Of a DNA stretch of 64,000 nucleotides, positions 43,275-52,206 are shown one piece after another. A model generated the notes under the pieces. That model worked only from the letters and a program-made list of their open reading frames with translations, was not told where the DNA came from and did no database searches. Made by a program: the position numbers and the translations under genes. This DNA is from a bacterium (GTDB lineage: Bacteria; Planctomycetota; UBA1135; UBA2386). The first letter of the stretch is position 1. The number at the start of each line of letters is the position of its first letter. The stretch is from NCBI GenBank assembly GCA_024743115.1, contig JANSXC010000004.1, positions 1 to 64,000 of the forward strand, written 5' to 3'.

Positions 43275-44324
43275 ATGACAATGACAGCCGAGTTTGCCGC
43301 CGGGTTGATCCGCTCGTCGGTGCGCCCTTTGGCGAGCGCGATCGCCGTGCGGTTGGAAGACGAGGTGCCCGAGATTCTCCGCGCCCTGCCCGAGAGTTTC
43401 GCCGATGCGCGTGACGACGTGCTCGTGCGTCTGCAGCACCTCGCGGCAGCGCTGGAGTTCGATCGACCCGAGCTCATCGAGCATGCGGTGCGTTGGTATG
43501 CGATCGCATTGCATCACCGTGGCGTGCCCTCGGACTATCTCGCGGCGACACTCGGTGTGACGCGTGGCGTGATCCAGGACGAGTTGCCAGCGGACGCCGT
43601 CCCGTTCGTATTGCGGCATCTGGACGCGGCTGAGAGGCCGCTCGCCAGCGGCGATTTCGAGGTGGCGAGTCACCTCGACCTCGAGCAGCCCCACGGTCGA
43701 ACGGCGGCCAACTTCCTGCTCGCGACGCTGGAGGGCCGCGGTGACGACGCGGCCGCACTCGTGCGGCAGGAGCTCGATGCGGGGCTCTCCGTAGCCGATC
43801 TGCACGATCACGTGCTCGTTCCCGTCCAGCGCGAGACGGGTCGCATGTGGCTGATGGGCGAGATCCACGTCGCGGACGAACACTTCAGCTCACAGGTCGT
43901 CGATCGCGTGCTGTGGGTCGCGCAGGATCGGATCCCGCCGGTGCCCGTGGATGCGCCGGCCGTGCTGGCGATGGGGGTGGCGGGCGACACTCACGGCTTC
44001 GGGCTGCGCATGATCGCCCAGCGGCTGCAGGCCGATGGATTGCGGGTTCACAACCTCGGTCCTGACATGCCCGCGAGCGATCTCTCCTATTCGCTGCACG
44101 AACGCTTCGACCTCGTGGCGATCAGTGCCACGATGGCGCTGCACCTCAACGCGATGCGCCGCGCTGTCGCCCAGGTTCGCCGTCTGCTCGGCGGCGTACC
44201 GATCCTGCTCGGCGGTCGACCGTTCGAGATCGCGCCCGGTCTGCACGAGGCCTTCGGAGCGGAAGCGGCCGCGACGGATGGCACCTCGGCCTCGGCGGCG
44301 GCGAAGCGACTGATCCGGCGCTGA
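43275..44324 (+). CDS. CarH-like cobalamin-binding photosensor protein lacking the MerR DNA-binding domain
   Basis: The protein is 349 residues from the ATG at 43275. The N-terminal half is helical (EVPEILRALPESFADARDDV) and does not show a MerR helix-turn-helix. Residues about 150-215 form the helical B12-capping bundle with the W-x9-EH motif (WLMGEIHVADEH), which in CarH protects adenosylcobalamin. A Rossmann B12 domain follows with DTHGFGLRMIAQRLQADG (the DxHxxG motif), then a degenerate SxL segment (ISATMALHL). It probably senses light or B12 and acts by protein contact. It sits divergently from the FAS1 gene in the stress/lipid cluster. Confidence 0.8.
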   Translation: MTMTAEFAAGLIRSSVRPLASAIAVRLEDEVPEILRALPESFADARDDVLVRLQHLAAALEFDRPELIEHAVRWYAIALHHRGVPSDYLAATLGVTRGVIQDELPADAVPFVLRHLDAAERPLASGDFEVASHLDLEQPHGRTAANFLLATLEGRGDDAAALVRQELDAGLSVADLHDHVLVPVQRETGRMWLMGEIHVADEHFSSQVVDRVLWVAQDRIPPVPVDAPAVLAMGVAGDTHGFGLRMIAQRLQADGLRVHNLGPDMPASDLSYSLHERFDLVAISATMALHLNAMRRAVAQVRRLLGGVPILLGGRPFEIAPGLHEAFGAEAAATDGTSASAAAKRLIRR

Positions 44325-44365
44325 GGCCGAGCGGCGCCGATCGTCTGGCAAGCGATCAGTCCGCA

Positions 44366-44398
44366 GTGAGTCCGAAGTCAGTCCGAAGTCAGTCCGAA
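44366..44398. repeat. Three tandem 11-bp repeats over a stop codon
   Basis: GTCAGTCCGAA occurs at 44377-44387 and 44388-44398, with a one-mismatch unit at 44366-44376. The array covers the minus-strand methyltransferase stop at 44389. Each exact unit contains the same TSD-stop reading, so unit gain or loss would only change the last residues. Confidence 0.7.
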
Positions 44399-45429
44399 GT
44401 GCGGCGGCGCAGCAGATAGTGCGATACGAGCCATTCGCGCCCGCGATCGAAGCCCCAGAGCTCGGCGCAGGACAGGAAGAACACACGCCACAGGTTGGTC
44501 ATCTTCGCCGCGCGCTCGCCGTACGGTTCCCGCAGGATCTCGACGATCTCGGCCTTGTTGTCGTCGAGGTTGCGTAGCCACGCTTCCGCGGTGCGCTGAT
44601 AGTGCCGGCCGCTGACGCGCCAGTGTGATTCGACTTGCAGGTGATCCTGGTAGTGCAGGATCTGCGAGTCGGCCGGCATCTGGCCGCCCGTGAAGAAGTG
44701 GCGTGCCATCCAGTCGTCGTTGCTCTCGTCCGCGAACGGATAGCCGACGGAGCGATGCGTAAACACGTGCACGAACATCCTGCCGTCCGCGGTCAGCCAC
44801 GACGCAGCGCGCTCGAGCAGACTGCGCCAGTTGCGTGTGTGCTCCATCATCTCGATCGACACGATGCGATCGACCTGATGATCGAGCTCGAGGCGGTTGG
44901 CGTCACACGTGATGATCTCGAGATTCTGCAATCCGCGTTCGCGCGCGACGCCCTCGATGAACTCGCGCTGACTGTGCGAGTTGCTCACGCCCGTTACGCG
45001 GCAGTTCGGGAAGTTGGTTGCGACCCACAGGCTCAGCGAACCCCAGCCGCAACCGAGGTCGAGCACCCGCATGCCGTCTTCGATGCCGGCGCGTTTGACC
45101 GTCTGCAGCAGCATCGCGGCTTCCGCGTCGTCGAGCGTCGCGTGCGGTGACGTCCACAGGCCGCAGCTGTACTTGCGATGGCGGCCGAGGACGCGCTGAA
45201 AGAACGCGGCGGGCACTTCGTAGTGCTGCTCGTTCGCGGCCTCGGTTTCGATCGCGATAGGGCTCGCATCGCATTCGCGAATCCACTCGAGCAGGCGGGC
45301 GGCCGAGGCCTCGGGATCGCCGGCACGTTCGTCGCGCAGGCGCTTCTTGAGCAGGCGGCGAATGCCGGCGCGGATCACGGGGTCGGGCAGGAGACCGCGC
45401 TCGAGAACGCGTTCGATCACTGTGGTCAT
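44389..45429 (-). CDS. Cyclopropane-fatty-acid-synthase-family SAM methyltransferase, first copy
   Basis: The protein is 346 residues from the ATG at 45429, which overlaps the upstream stop as ATGA. It has the CFA-family pattern: NEQHYEVPAAFFQRVLG, YSCGLW, the SAM-binding loop VLDLGCGWGSLSLWVA (about 125-140), IVSIEMMEHT and the helical C-terminal lid. CFA-type enzymes methylate double bonds of membrane phospholipid acyl chains. This copy is of the shorter type, without the N-terminal extension of E. coli Cfa. It is co-transcribed with a DUF1295 membrane protein. Confidence 0.85.
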   Translation of the reverse strand: MTTVIERVLERGLLPDPVIRAGIRRLLKKRLRDERAGDPEASAARLLEWIRECDASPIAIETEAANEQHYEVPAAFFQRVLGRHRKYSCGLWTSPHATLDDAEAAMLLQTVKRAGIEDGMRVLDLGCGWGSLSLWVATNFPNCRVTGVSNSHSQREFIEGVARERGLQNLEIITCDANRLELDHQVDRIVSIEMMEHTRNWRSLLERAASWLTADGRMFVHVFTHRSVGYPFADESNDDWMARHFFTGGQMPADSQILHYQDHLQVESHWRVSGRHYQRTAEAWLRNLDDNKAEIVEILREPYGERAAKMTNLWRVFFLSCAELWGFDRGREWLVSHYLLRRRTSD

Positions 45430-46256
45430 GCTTCGATCTCCGGGGCGCGTTCGCCGGCTGCCGCGGAACGCGGCGGCCACGGGAAGAACGCGTTGGTCGT
45501 GGCAATGTAGCGGCGGTAGTCGTCACCGCGGGTCTTCAGCGCGCGCTTCTCGGTGAACGGGATGCCCGAGAAGTAGCGCACGGACAGCAGCATCGCGGTC
45601 GGAGCGGCGGTGGCCCAGTAGCCGAGTGCCGGCGCATGGATCAGCCCGAAGCCACACCACACGAGCCACTCGAAGAAGTAGTTGGGGTGCCGGCTGTAGC
45701 GCCAGAGGCCGCGGCGGCACGTGACGCCGCGGTTGTTCGGGTCGGCACGATGCTGCGCGAGCTGGCGATCGGCGAGCCACTCGAGGAACATGCTGGCCGC
45801 GGCGACGAGCAGGCCGCCGAGCTGAATGGGCAGGATCTGTTCGAGCGTGCCCCATGAGGCGATCACGAACGGCGCGGCGAAGAAGAGCGCCAGGAAGGCC
45901 TGCAGCTGGTAGACCCAGAAGAACCCGATGCGTTCGCGGTCACCGAAATGCTCCCGCAGCGCGCGATACCGGCCGTCCTCCGGTGCGCCCGACCAGACCC
46001 GGTCCGCGAGCAGGTGCCAGGTCAGCCGGCTGCTCCAGATCGTGGCCACGACGGCGAGCAAGATGCGCTGCAGCGGACTGCCGTCGGCGAAGATAGCCGC
46101 TAAGATGGCCAGCGATCCGATCGCGCCGGACCAGCCCGCGTCCACCGAGGTCGCATCCCGCGAGCGAGTTTGTCGCCACCATAGCACCCCGAAGCCAGCC
46201 GCCAGGGCCGCCCAGGCGATCCCGAGGAACGGGGCTGCGGAGGAGAAGACGTTCAT
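45426..46256 (-). CDS. DUF1295 / steroid 5-alpha-reductase-like membrane protein
   Basis: The protein is 276 residues from the ATG at 46256; longer in-frame starts overlap the divergent gene and are rejected. It has six to seven hydrophobic segments. The signature GLWRYSRHPNYFFEWLVWCG lies at about 185-204, then FTEKRALKTRGDDYRRY, both typical of DUF1295 and related isoprenylcysteine methyltransferase/5-alpha-reductase folds that bind NADPH or SAM. It is the first gene of the leftward operon with the CFA-type methyltransferase, so a lipid-modifying reductase role is likely. Confidence 0.85.
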   Translation of the reverse strand: MNVFSSAAPFLGIAWAALAAGFGVLWWRQTRSRDATSVDAGWSGAIGSLAILAAIFADGSPLQRILLAVVATIWSSRLTWHLLADRVWSGAPEDGRYRALREHFGDRERIGFFWVYQLQAFLALFFAAPFVIASWGTLEQILPIQLGGLLVAAASMFLEWLADRQLAQHRADPNNRGVTCRRGLWRYSRHPNYFFEWLVWCGFGLIHAPALGYWATAAPTAMLLSVRYFSGIPFTEKRALKTRGDDYRRYIATTNAFFPWPPRSAAAGERAPEIEA

Positions 46257-46362
46257 GGTGCCGGGTTTGCGAGTGGGATTCGTCCGTGAAAACGGTAGGG
46301 ATGCACCTGGGTTTGCATCTGCTGCGGCCCTGCGCACGAAAATCTCCCACAGGACCTCGCTC

Positions 46363-47262
46363 TTGACCACGCCGCCCGCCCTCTCCACTTCCGGTCCGGA
46401 GACCGCTGCCACCGCTGTCGATCGCGAGATCCAGTGGCTGCGAATCAGTCCCTGGATCGCGATGCACCTCGGTTGCCTGCTGGTCTTCGTCGTCGGCTGG
46501 AGCCCGGTAGCGGTCGCCGTCGCGGTCGCGCTCTACTTCGTGCGGATGTTCGCGATCACCGCGTTCTACCACCGCTACTTCTCGCATCGCACGTTCAACC
46601 TGTCGCGTCCGGTGCAGTTCCTGGCGGGCGTGCTCGGCGCCTCGGCGGCGCAGCGTGGGCCGCTCTGGTGGGCAGCGCACCACCGCGGCCACCATCGGTC
46701 CTCCGACGAGACCGGGGATCCGCACTCGCCGCACGTGCATGGCATCTTCTGGTCGCACATGGGGTGGTTCACGACCAAGAGCGCATGGGTCACGGATCTC
46801 GACCGGGTCCGCGACTTCGCGAAGTTCCCGGAGCTGGTCTGGCTCGACAAGCATGACCGGATCGTGCCGCTGCTGCTCGTCATCGCGCTCGCGATCACGG
46901 GCTACGTGTTGCAGGTCGTGGCGCCGGGTCTCGGCACCGATGCGCTGCAGATGGTCGTCTGGGGTTTCTGCATCTCGACGACCGTACTGTTCCACTTCAC
47001 CGCGTGCGTCAACAGCGCGGGTCACCTCTTCGGTCGCCGCGTCTGGCCGACGAAGGATCGCAGTCGCAACTCGATGCTGCTCGCGCTCGTGACGCTCGGC
47101 GAAGGCTGGCACAACAACCACCACTGGTGCCCGGGCACGGTGCGCCAGGGCTTTCGCTGGTGGCAGATCGATGTCACGTTCTACGTGCTTGCGATGATGT
47201 CGTGGGTCGGACTCGTGTCGGGCATTCGGCCGTTACCCGATCGGGTCCGCGCGAAACCATGA
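46363..47262 (+). CDS. Acyl-lipid/acyl-CoA delta-9-type fatty-acid desaturase
   Basis: The frame is open far upstream. I choose the TTG at 46363 (299 residues) because earlier starts overlap the divergent gene; the true start is uncertain. The three His boxes of delta-9 desaturases are intact: HRYFSH (about 67), HRGHH (about 104) and HNNHH (about 248), with paired membrane helices. It introduces double bonds into acyl chains, the substrate for the CFA-type enzymes nearby. It is the first gene of a rightward operon; its stop overlaps the FAD-oxidase start as ATGA. Confidence 0.87.
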   Translation: MTTPPALSTSGPETAATAVDREIQWLRISPWIAMHLGCLLVFVVGWSPVAVAVAVALYFVRMFAITAFYHRYFSHRTFNLSRPVQFLAGVLGASAAQRGPLWWAAHHRGHHRSSDETGDPHSPHVHGIFWSHMGWFTTKSAWVTDLDRVRDFAKFPELVWLDKHDRIVPLLLVIALAITGYVLQVVAPGLGTDALQMVVWGFCISTTVLFHFTACVNSAGHLFGRRVWPTKDRSRNSMLLALVTLGEGWHNNHHWCPGTVRQGFRWWQIDVTFYVLAMMSWVGLVSGIRPLPDRVRAKP

Positions 47263-48584
47263 CACGCGCTGCGAGCACGATCGGAGGAGGCCGTCGGCGA
47301 CTCGCCATCGTCGGCACCGGGATCTCCGGGCTGCTCGCGGCGGAGCGCCTCGCGACGGCGCACGATGTCACGGTCTTCGAGGCCGAGGATCGCATCGGCG
47401 GGCATACCCACACGGTCGACGTTCCGACTGCCAACGGGCAGATCGCGGTCGATACCGGCTTCATCGTCTGCAACGACCGCACCTACCCCGAGTTCTTCGC
47501 GCTGCTGGCGCGGCTCGGCGTACCGCTGCGGCCGACGACGATGAGTTTCAGCGTTCATGGTCAGGGCGGCGGGTTCGAGTACTGCGGTACCGGCCTGCGC
47601 GGGCTGTTTGCACGGCGCCGCAACCTGGTGAGTCCGACGTTCTGGTCGATGCTGCGCGACATCCTGCGCTTCCATCGCATCGCCGAATCGTTCGAGGCCA
47701 CCGACCTGACGCTGGCAGAGGTGCTCCGGGAGTCCAGGCTCGGGGCAGCCTTCGCGCGCTGGTATCTGGTGCCGATGATGGCTGCCATCTGGTCCGCGCG
47801 ACCTGTGGCGCTGTCGGAGATGCCAGCGCGCTTTTTCGTTCGGTTCTTTCGCCACCACGGCATGTTGCAGGTGCGCGATCGACCGCAGTGGTTCACGGTC
47901 GTCGGGGGCTCGCGGCAGTACCTCGGCCCGCTCTCGAGCAGCTTTGCCGATCGCATTCGGCTGCGTTCGCCGGTCGTCGGAATCCGCCGCGGCGAGGACG
48001 GTGTCCACGTGCGAACCCTCGGGCAGGAGCCGGAACGGTTCGACGGCGTCGTGCTCGCGACGCACACCGACACCGCGGTGCGCATGCTCGAGGATCCGTC
48101 CGATGCCGAGCGTGAGCTGCTCGCGGCGATTCCGTTCCAATCCAACGACGTCGTCCTCCACACGGATACCCGGCTGATGCCGCGGCGGCGCGACGCCTGG
48201 GCGGCATGGAACTACCGGCTCGCGGCCGAGTCGAGCGCGGGCGGTGACGACGGCACCGCTACGGTGACCTACGACATGAACGCGCTGATGGGGCTTTCGA
48301 CCACCGAGCGCTACCTCGTCTCGCTCAACAGCACCGCGGCGATCGCGCCCGAGAAGATCGTGCGCCGCTTCGAGTACGACCATCCCGTCTTCGATGTCGC
48401 GAGTGTCGCGGCGCAGGAACGTGTCGGCGAGGTCAACGGCAGTCGCCGCGTGTGGTTCTGTGGAGCGTGGTGTGGCTTCGGCTTTCACGAGGACGGTGTG
48501 CGAGCGGCGCTACGGGTCGCCGAAGACTTCGGCATCGGCAACGGCGCGATGGCCACCACGACTCCGGAGGTCGTGGTCGCGTGA
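47259..48584 (+). CDS. FAD/NAD(P)-dependent oxidoreductase, amine-oxidase fold
   Basis: The protein is 441 residues from the ATG at 47259. The dinucleotide-binding start is clear (RLAIVGTGISGLLAAERLAT), followed by the GG-doublet motif (RIGGHTHTV) and GFIVCNDRTYPEFFALLARL. It has the C-terminal FAD-binding block VWFCGAWCGFGFHEDGVRAA. This protein with DUF1365 and a CFA-type methyltransferase is a recurrent trio in light- and singlet-oxygen-induced operons, where related enzymes make modified or furan fatty acids. The exact reaction here is inferred. It overlaps both neighbours by 4 bp. Confidence 0.87.
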   Translation: MTRAASTIGGGRRRLAIVGTGISGLLAAERLATAHDVTVFEAEDRIGGHTHTVDVPTANGQIAVDTGFIVCNDRTYPEFFALLARLGVPLRPTTMSFSVHGQGGGFEYCGTGLRGLFARRRNLVSPTFWSMLRDILRFHRIAESFEATDLTLAEVLRESRLGAAFARWYLVPMMAAIWSARPVALSEMPARFFVRFFRHHGMLQVRDRPQWFTVVGGSRQYLGPLSSSFADRIRLRSPVVGIRRGEDGVHVRTLGQEPERFDGVVLATHTDTAVRMLEDPSDAERELLAAIPFQSNDVVLHTDTRLMPRRRDAWAAWNYRLAAESSAGGDDGTATVTYDMNALMGLSTTERYLVSLNSTAAIAPEKIVRRFEYDHPVFDVASVAAQERVGEVNGSRRVWFCGAWCGFGFHEDGVRAALRVAEDFGIGNGAMATTTPEVVVA

Positions 48585-49351
48585 GCAGGTCGGAGGCGCC
48601 GGTCGAGCACAGTGCGGTCTATTTCGGGGCGGTGCGACACCGCCGGTTCGACCGCGTCGATCATTCGTTCGCCGTGCGGCTCGCGATGGTCTACCTCGAT
48701 CTCGCCGAACTCGATGCCGCGTTCCGCGGCCGCTGGTTCTGGTCCCGGCGGCGATTCGCGCCGATGCGGTTCCGACGCGCGGACTACTTCGGCGATCCGC
48801 AGCAGCCGCTCGCCGAGGCCGTGCTGGACGCGGTCGAACGGCAACTCGGCCGGCGCCCCGATGGCGCGGTGCGCATGCTCACGGGACTGCGCGCGTTCGG
48901 CTACGCCTTCAACCCGGTCACGTTCTACTACTGCTTCGACCGCAGCGAGCGCGTCGTTGCCGTGCTGTCCGAGATCACCAACACGCCATGGGGCGAGCGC
49001 CATCACTACGTCGTCGGGGCGGACGATCGTGGGCGGCTTGCCAGGCGATTTCGGAAAGCGTTCCACGTCAGCCCCTTCCAGCCGATGGACCACGAGTATC
49101 GCTGGCGGTTCTCGCGTCCGGGGGACCGGCTGGCGGTGCACATGGAGAATCACGCGGATTCCGGTCGGGCGTTCGACGCGACGCTGGCGCTGCGCCGGCG
49201 GCCCTGGGGCACGGGCAGCCTGCTGCGGGCGTTCTGCCGCCATCCGTGGCCCAGCCTGATGGTCATCGCCGCGATCTACTGGCACGCGCTCAGGCTTTGG
49301 CTACGGCGTGCAACCTTTTACCGCCATCCGGCGAAGAGCACCGAGTCATGA
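48581..49351 (+). CDS. DUF1365 family protein
   Basis: The protein is 256 residues from the GTG at 48581, which overlaps the preceding stop as GTGA; a longer frame upstream is rejected. The family signature is complete: VYFGAVRHRRFDRVDHSFAV, MLTGLRAFGYAFNPVTFYYC, EITNTPWGERHHYV and the C-terminal PWPSLMVIAAIYWHAL. DUF1365 is almost always encoded between an FAD oxidoreductase and a CFA-type methyltransferase, as it is here. Its biochemical role is unproven, but genetic work on such operons links it to unusual fatty-acid formation. Confidence 0.88.
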   Translation: MSRSEAPVEHSAVYFGAVRHRRFDRVDHSFAVRLAMVYLDLAELDAAFRGRWFWSRRRFAPMRFRRADYFGDPQQPLAEAVLDAVERQLGRRPDGAVRMLTGLRAFGYAFNPVTFYYCFDRSERVVAVLSEITNTPWGERHHYVVGADDRGRLARRFRKAFHVSPFQPMDHEYRWRFSRPGDRLAVHMENHADSGRAFDATLALRRRPWGTGSLLRAFCRHPWPSLMVIAAIYWHALRLWLRRATFYRHPAKSTES

Positions 49352-50697
49352 CCAGCTCGCTCCTCGTTTCGCCGACCTCGCGGCGCTCTCGCCGGCGCCC
49401 GTCTGGGCCGGTGCGCCTGGCTGTCGGCACCCATGCCGCGGTCGGACGCCGGGATCCCGTTGCACCCGATTGTGGGGACTCTGGCGCCGCCGTAGCTGCC
49501 CATGCGACCCTGTGGCAGCGCTTCCTGCGCGGCCGCGTTCACGCGCGGCTCGCGACGTTGACGAGCGGTGCGCTCGAGATCCACGATTTTGCGGGTTCGG
49601 CCGTGCTTGGCAACCGCGATGGCGAGTTCGGCTGCCAGACGGTGACCGTTCACGATGCGGCGTTCTATTCGCAGCTCGCGTCGGCGGGTGCCATCGGTGC
49701 CGGCGAGGCGTTCGTCGACGGGCAATGGTCGACATCGGACCTGCTCGCGGTGATGCGGCTGCTCGTTCGCGACCGCGACGTGATGCTCGGGGTCGACCGG
49801 TCGTGGCTGTCGTTGCCGCGCCGGACCCTGCAGCGCGTCGGGCATCGGCTGCGTCGCAACAGCCGGCGCGGTAGTCGGCGCAACATCGCCGATCATTACG
49901 ATCTGCGCGAGGACCTGTTCGAGCTCTTCCTTGATCCGACGATGACCTACTCGGCGGCATGGTTCGCCCATCCGGAACAGTCGCTCGAGGACGCGCAGCA
50001 CGAGAAGCTGCGGCGGCTCTGCGCGCTCGTCGATCTGCAGGAGAGTGATCGACTGCTCGAGATCGGCAGCGGTTGGGGCAGCCTCGCGATGGCCGCGGCG
50101 CGTGATTTCGGAGCTCGCGTGACGACGACGACCATCTCCGAGAACCAGTTCCGCACCGCCAGCAAGCGGGTGGTCGAGAACGGTCTCGGTGACGGCGTCG
50201 AACTCCTGCAGCGCGATTACCGCGATCTCACCGGCACGTTCGACAAGCTGCTCTCGTGCGAGATGATCGAGGCGGTCGGGGCCGACTTCCTGCCGGACTA
50301 CTTGCGCACGTGCGCTGCGCGCCTGCGGCCCGGCGGCGTGCTCGGTCTGCAGGCGATCACGATCGCGGATCAGCACTACGAGTCGGCGCGACGCCACGTC
50401 GACTACATCAAGCGCCACGTCTTCCCCGGCAGCTTCATCCCGTCCGTCACGGCGATCACCAGCGCGGCGACCGAGCACACTGATCTGCGGCTGACGAAAC
50501 TCGAGGACTTCGGCGAGCATTACGCCGAGACGCTGGCGCGCTGGCGGCAGGTCTGGGAGGCGCGGGCCGAGGACGTGCGCGCGCTCGGTGGCGATGACCG
50601 GTTGCTCCGCGCCTGGTCGTTCTACTTCGCCTACTGCGAGGCGGGTTTCCGCGAACGCCACATCAGCGTCTGTCACCTGCGCTTCGAGCGCGCCTGA
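49348..50697 (+). CDS. Cyclopropane-fatty-acid-synthase-family SAM methyltransferase, second copy
   Basis: The protein is 449 residues from the ATG at 49348 (ATGA overlap with the DUF1365 stop). The N-terminal 60 residues are Arg/Ala-rich and poorly conserved. Next comes the CFA N-terminal domain (SAGAIGAGEAFVDGQWST), then NIADHYDLREDLFELFLDP, YSAAWF and the SAM loop LLEIGSGWGSLAMAAARDFG. FDKLLSCEMIEAVG and IKRHVFPGSFIPSV complete the fold. It is closer to canonical Cfa than the copy at 44389. It is the last gene of the four-gene lipid operon. Confidence 0.9.
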   Translation: MTSSLLVSPTSRRSRRRPSGPVRLAVGTHAAVGRRDPVAPDCGDSGAAVAAHATLWQRFLRGRVHARLATLTSGALEIHDFAGSAVLGNRDGEFGCQTVTVHDAAFYSQLASAGAIGAGEAFVDGQWSTSDLLAVMRLLVRDRDVMLGVDRSWLSLPRRTLQRVGHRLRRNSRRGSRRNIADHYDLREDLFELFLDPTMTYSAAWFAHPEQSLEDAQHEKLRRLCALVDLQESDRLLEIGSGWGSLAMAAARDFGARVTTTTISENQFRTASKRVVENGLGDGVELLQRDYRDLTGTFDKLLSCEMIEAVGADFLPDYLRTCAARLRPGGVLGLQAITIADQHYESARRHVDYIKRHVFPGSFIPSVTAITSAATEHTDLRLTKLEDFGEHYAETLARWRQVWEARAEDVRALGGDDRLLRAWSFYFAYCEAGFRERHISVCHLRFERA

Positions 50698-50720
50698 TCG
50701 CGCCGCCGAGATGGGGCGGT

Positions 50721-51668
50721 TCAGGCCGTGAGGCACCGTCGCGCGGCGTCGACGTCGCGCGCGATCTGCTGCTGTAGTTCGGTGGCGTTCTCGAACTTCT
50801 GCACCTGGCGGAGCTGCTGGCGGAAGAGCACCTCGAGCTCGCGGTCGTAGAGATCGCCCGCGAAATCGAGCAGGTGGACCTCGAGGCCGCGGTCGGCGTC
50901 GAACGTCGGGCTCGGACCGAGGTTGGCCACGGCCAGGTGCACCTTGCCGTCGAGGATCGCTTCGACCGCGTAGACCCCGTCAGGCGGCAGGATCGCGGGC
51001 TGCATCGCGACGTTGGCGGTCGGAAAGCCGAGCGACTTGCCGCGATCGGCGCCATGGACGACCTTGCCGAACGCGCCCGGCGAGCGGCCGAGGTAGCGCT
51101 GCGCGGCCTCGAGGTCACCATTCGCGATCGCGTTGCGAATCTGGGTCGACGAGACCGGGCGCGAGTCGACCTCGAACGGGGAGCCGGTGCGAACCTCGAA
51201 GCCGAGTTCGCTGCCGAGTTCACGGAAGCGCTGTGGCGTGCCCTCGCGGTTCCTGCCCATCGCGGAGTCGTAGCCGAGCAGCAGGCCGCGAGCGCGCAGG
51301 CTCTGCTGCAGGATGCGTTCGGCGAAGTCGCGCGCGGGTAGGTTGCGCAGCCGTTCTTCGAACTGGAGCAACACGAGGCGTTGGACGCCGGCGCGTCGCA
51401 GCAGGCGCAGGCGATGCGGCACGCTCGCGATCAACGGCGGCGCCTCGCCGCGCAGGACCTGATCCGGATGGTTCTCGAAGGTCACGACCGTCGGGGTCGC
51501 TTCCAACGCCGAGGACATCTCGAGTAGTTGATGCAGCAGGCGCTGGTGACCGAGGTGCACGCCGTCGAACACGCCGACGGCTACGACGGAGCGGCTCGCG
51601 AGCGAATTGCCGTAGGCCGCTCGCAGATCGAGTGCCAGCAGAGCGTCGAGTCCCTCGATAAGTCGCAC
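50721..51668 (-). CDS. ribF: Bifunctional riboflavin kinase/FAD synthetase
   Basis: This 315-residue enzyme starts at a GTG (51668). The N-terminal FMN adenylyltransferase domain shows VAVGVFDGVHLGHQRLLHQL (HxGH motif) and FAERILQQSLRARGLLLGYD. The C-terminal flavokinase domain shows GRSPGAFGKVVHGADRGKSL, GFPTANVAM and GDLYDRELEVLF. It turns riboflavin into FMN and FAD in the cytosol. It follows def by 22 bp on the same strand, so the two probably share a transcript. Confidence 0.95.
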   Translation of the reverse strand: MRLIEGLDALLALDLRAAYGNSLASRSVVAVGVFDGVHLGHQRLLHQLLEMSSALEATPTVVTFENHPDQVLRGEAPPLIASVPHRLRLLRRAGVQRLVLLQFEERLRNLPARDFAERILQQSLRARGLLLGYDSAMGRNREGTPQRFRELGSELGFEVRTGSPFEVDSRPVSSTQIRNAIANGDLEAAQRYLGRSPGAFGKVVHGADRGKSLGFPTANVAMQPAILPPDGVYAVEAILDGKVHLAVANLGPSPTFDADRGLEVHLLDFAGDLYDRELEVLFRQQLRQVQKFENATELQQQIARDVDAARRCLTA

Positions 51669-51690
51669 GAACGTTTCGCTCGCCGGCGGC

Positions 51691-52206
51691 CTACGACGCG
51701 CGCGCCTTGTAGCGCTCTTCGAGCTCGGCGAGCTGCGACTTGACGCGCAGCTTGTCGACCGGCGTCAGGCGGTCGGTGAACAGCACGCCTTCGAGGTGGT
51801 CGAGTTCGTGCTGGATGATGCGCGCGAGCCAGGTGTCGGCCTTGAGAGTCTGTTCCTGGCCGTCGAGATCGGTGTAGGTCACCGTGATGTCGACGAACCG
51901 TTCGACCTCCGCCTGGATGCCGGGGAAAGACAGGCAGCCCTCGTCGCCGAACTCGCGGCCCTTCTTGCGCGTGATCTTCGGGTTGAGCAGCACGAGCTCG
52001 CCGTCGCGATCCTTCTTGCTGCCGGTCGGGTTGAGGACCAGGAGTTTGAGCTCGATGCCGACCTGCGGGGCGGCGAGGCCGACGCCGCCTTCTTCGTACA
52101 TCGCCTCCATCATCTCGGTGGCGGTCTGCTTGAGCTCCGGACCGAAGTCGGTCACGGTCTGGCCGCCGCGGCGGAGGACGGGGTCGGGATAGACGCGGAT
52201 TTCCAT
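51691..52206 (-). CDS. def: Peptide deformylase
   Basis: The protein is 171 residues from the ATG at 52206 (MEIRVYPDPVLRRGG). All three motifs are present: GVGLAAPQVG (motif 1, with the catalytic Gln), EGCLSFPG (motif 2, Cys metal ligand) and QHELDHLEG (motif 3, HExxH). The size is normal. It removes the N-formyl group from nascent proteins. It lies upstream of ribF on the same strand and divergent from the TPR gene. Confidence 0.96.
   Translation of the reverse strand: MEIRVYPDPVLRRGGQTVTDFGPELKQTATEMMEAMYEEGGVGLAAPQVGIELKLLVLNPTGSKKDRDGELVLLNPKITRKKGREFGDEGCLSFPGIQAEVERFVDITVTYTDLDGQEQTLKADTWLARIIQHELDHLEGVLFTDRLTPVDKLRVKSQLAELEERYKARAS

Noticed and set aside
47181-48488. 435-residue minus-strand frame opposite the FAD oxidoreductase
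   Set aside because: Antisense artefact with His/Arg-rich composition; the plus-strand enzyme is coupled to both neighbours by 4-bp overlaps.
49318-50736. 472-residue minus-strand frame opposite the second CFA-type gene
   Set aside because: Long antisense frames are expected at this GC content; it has no recognisable motif and the plus-strand gene is well supported.
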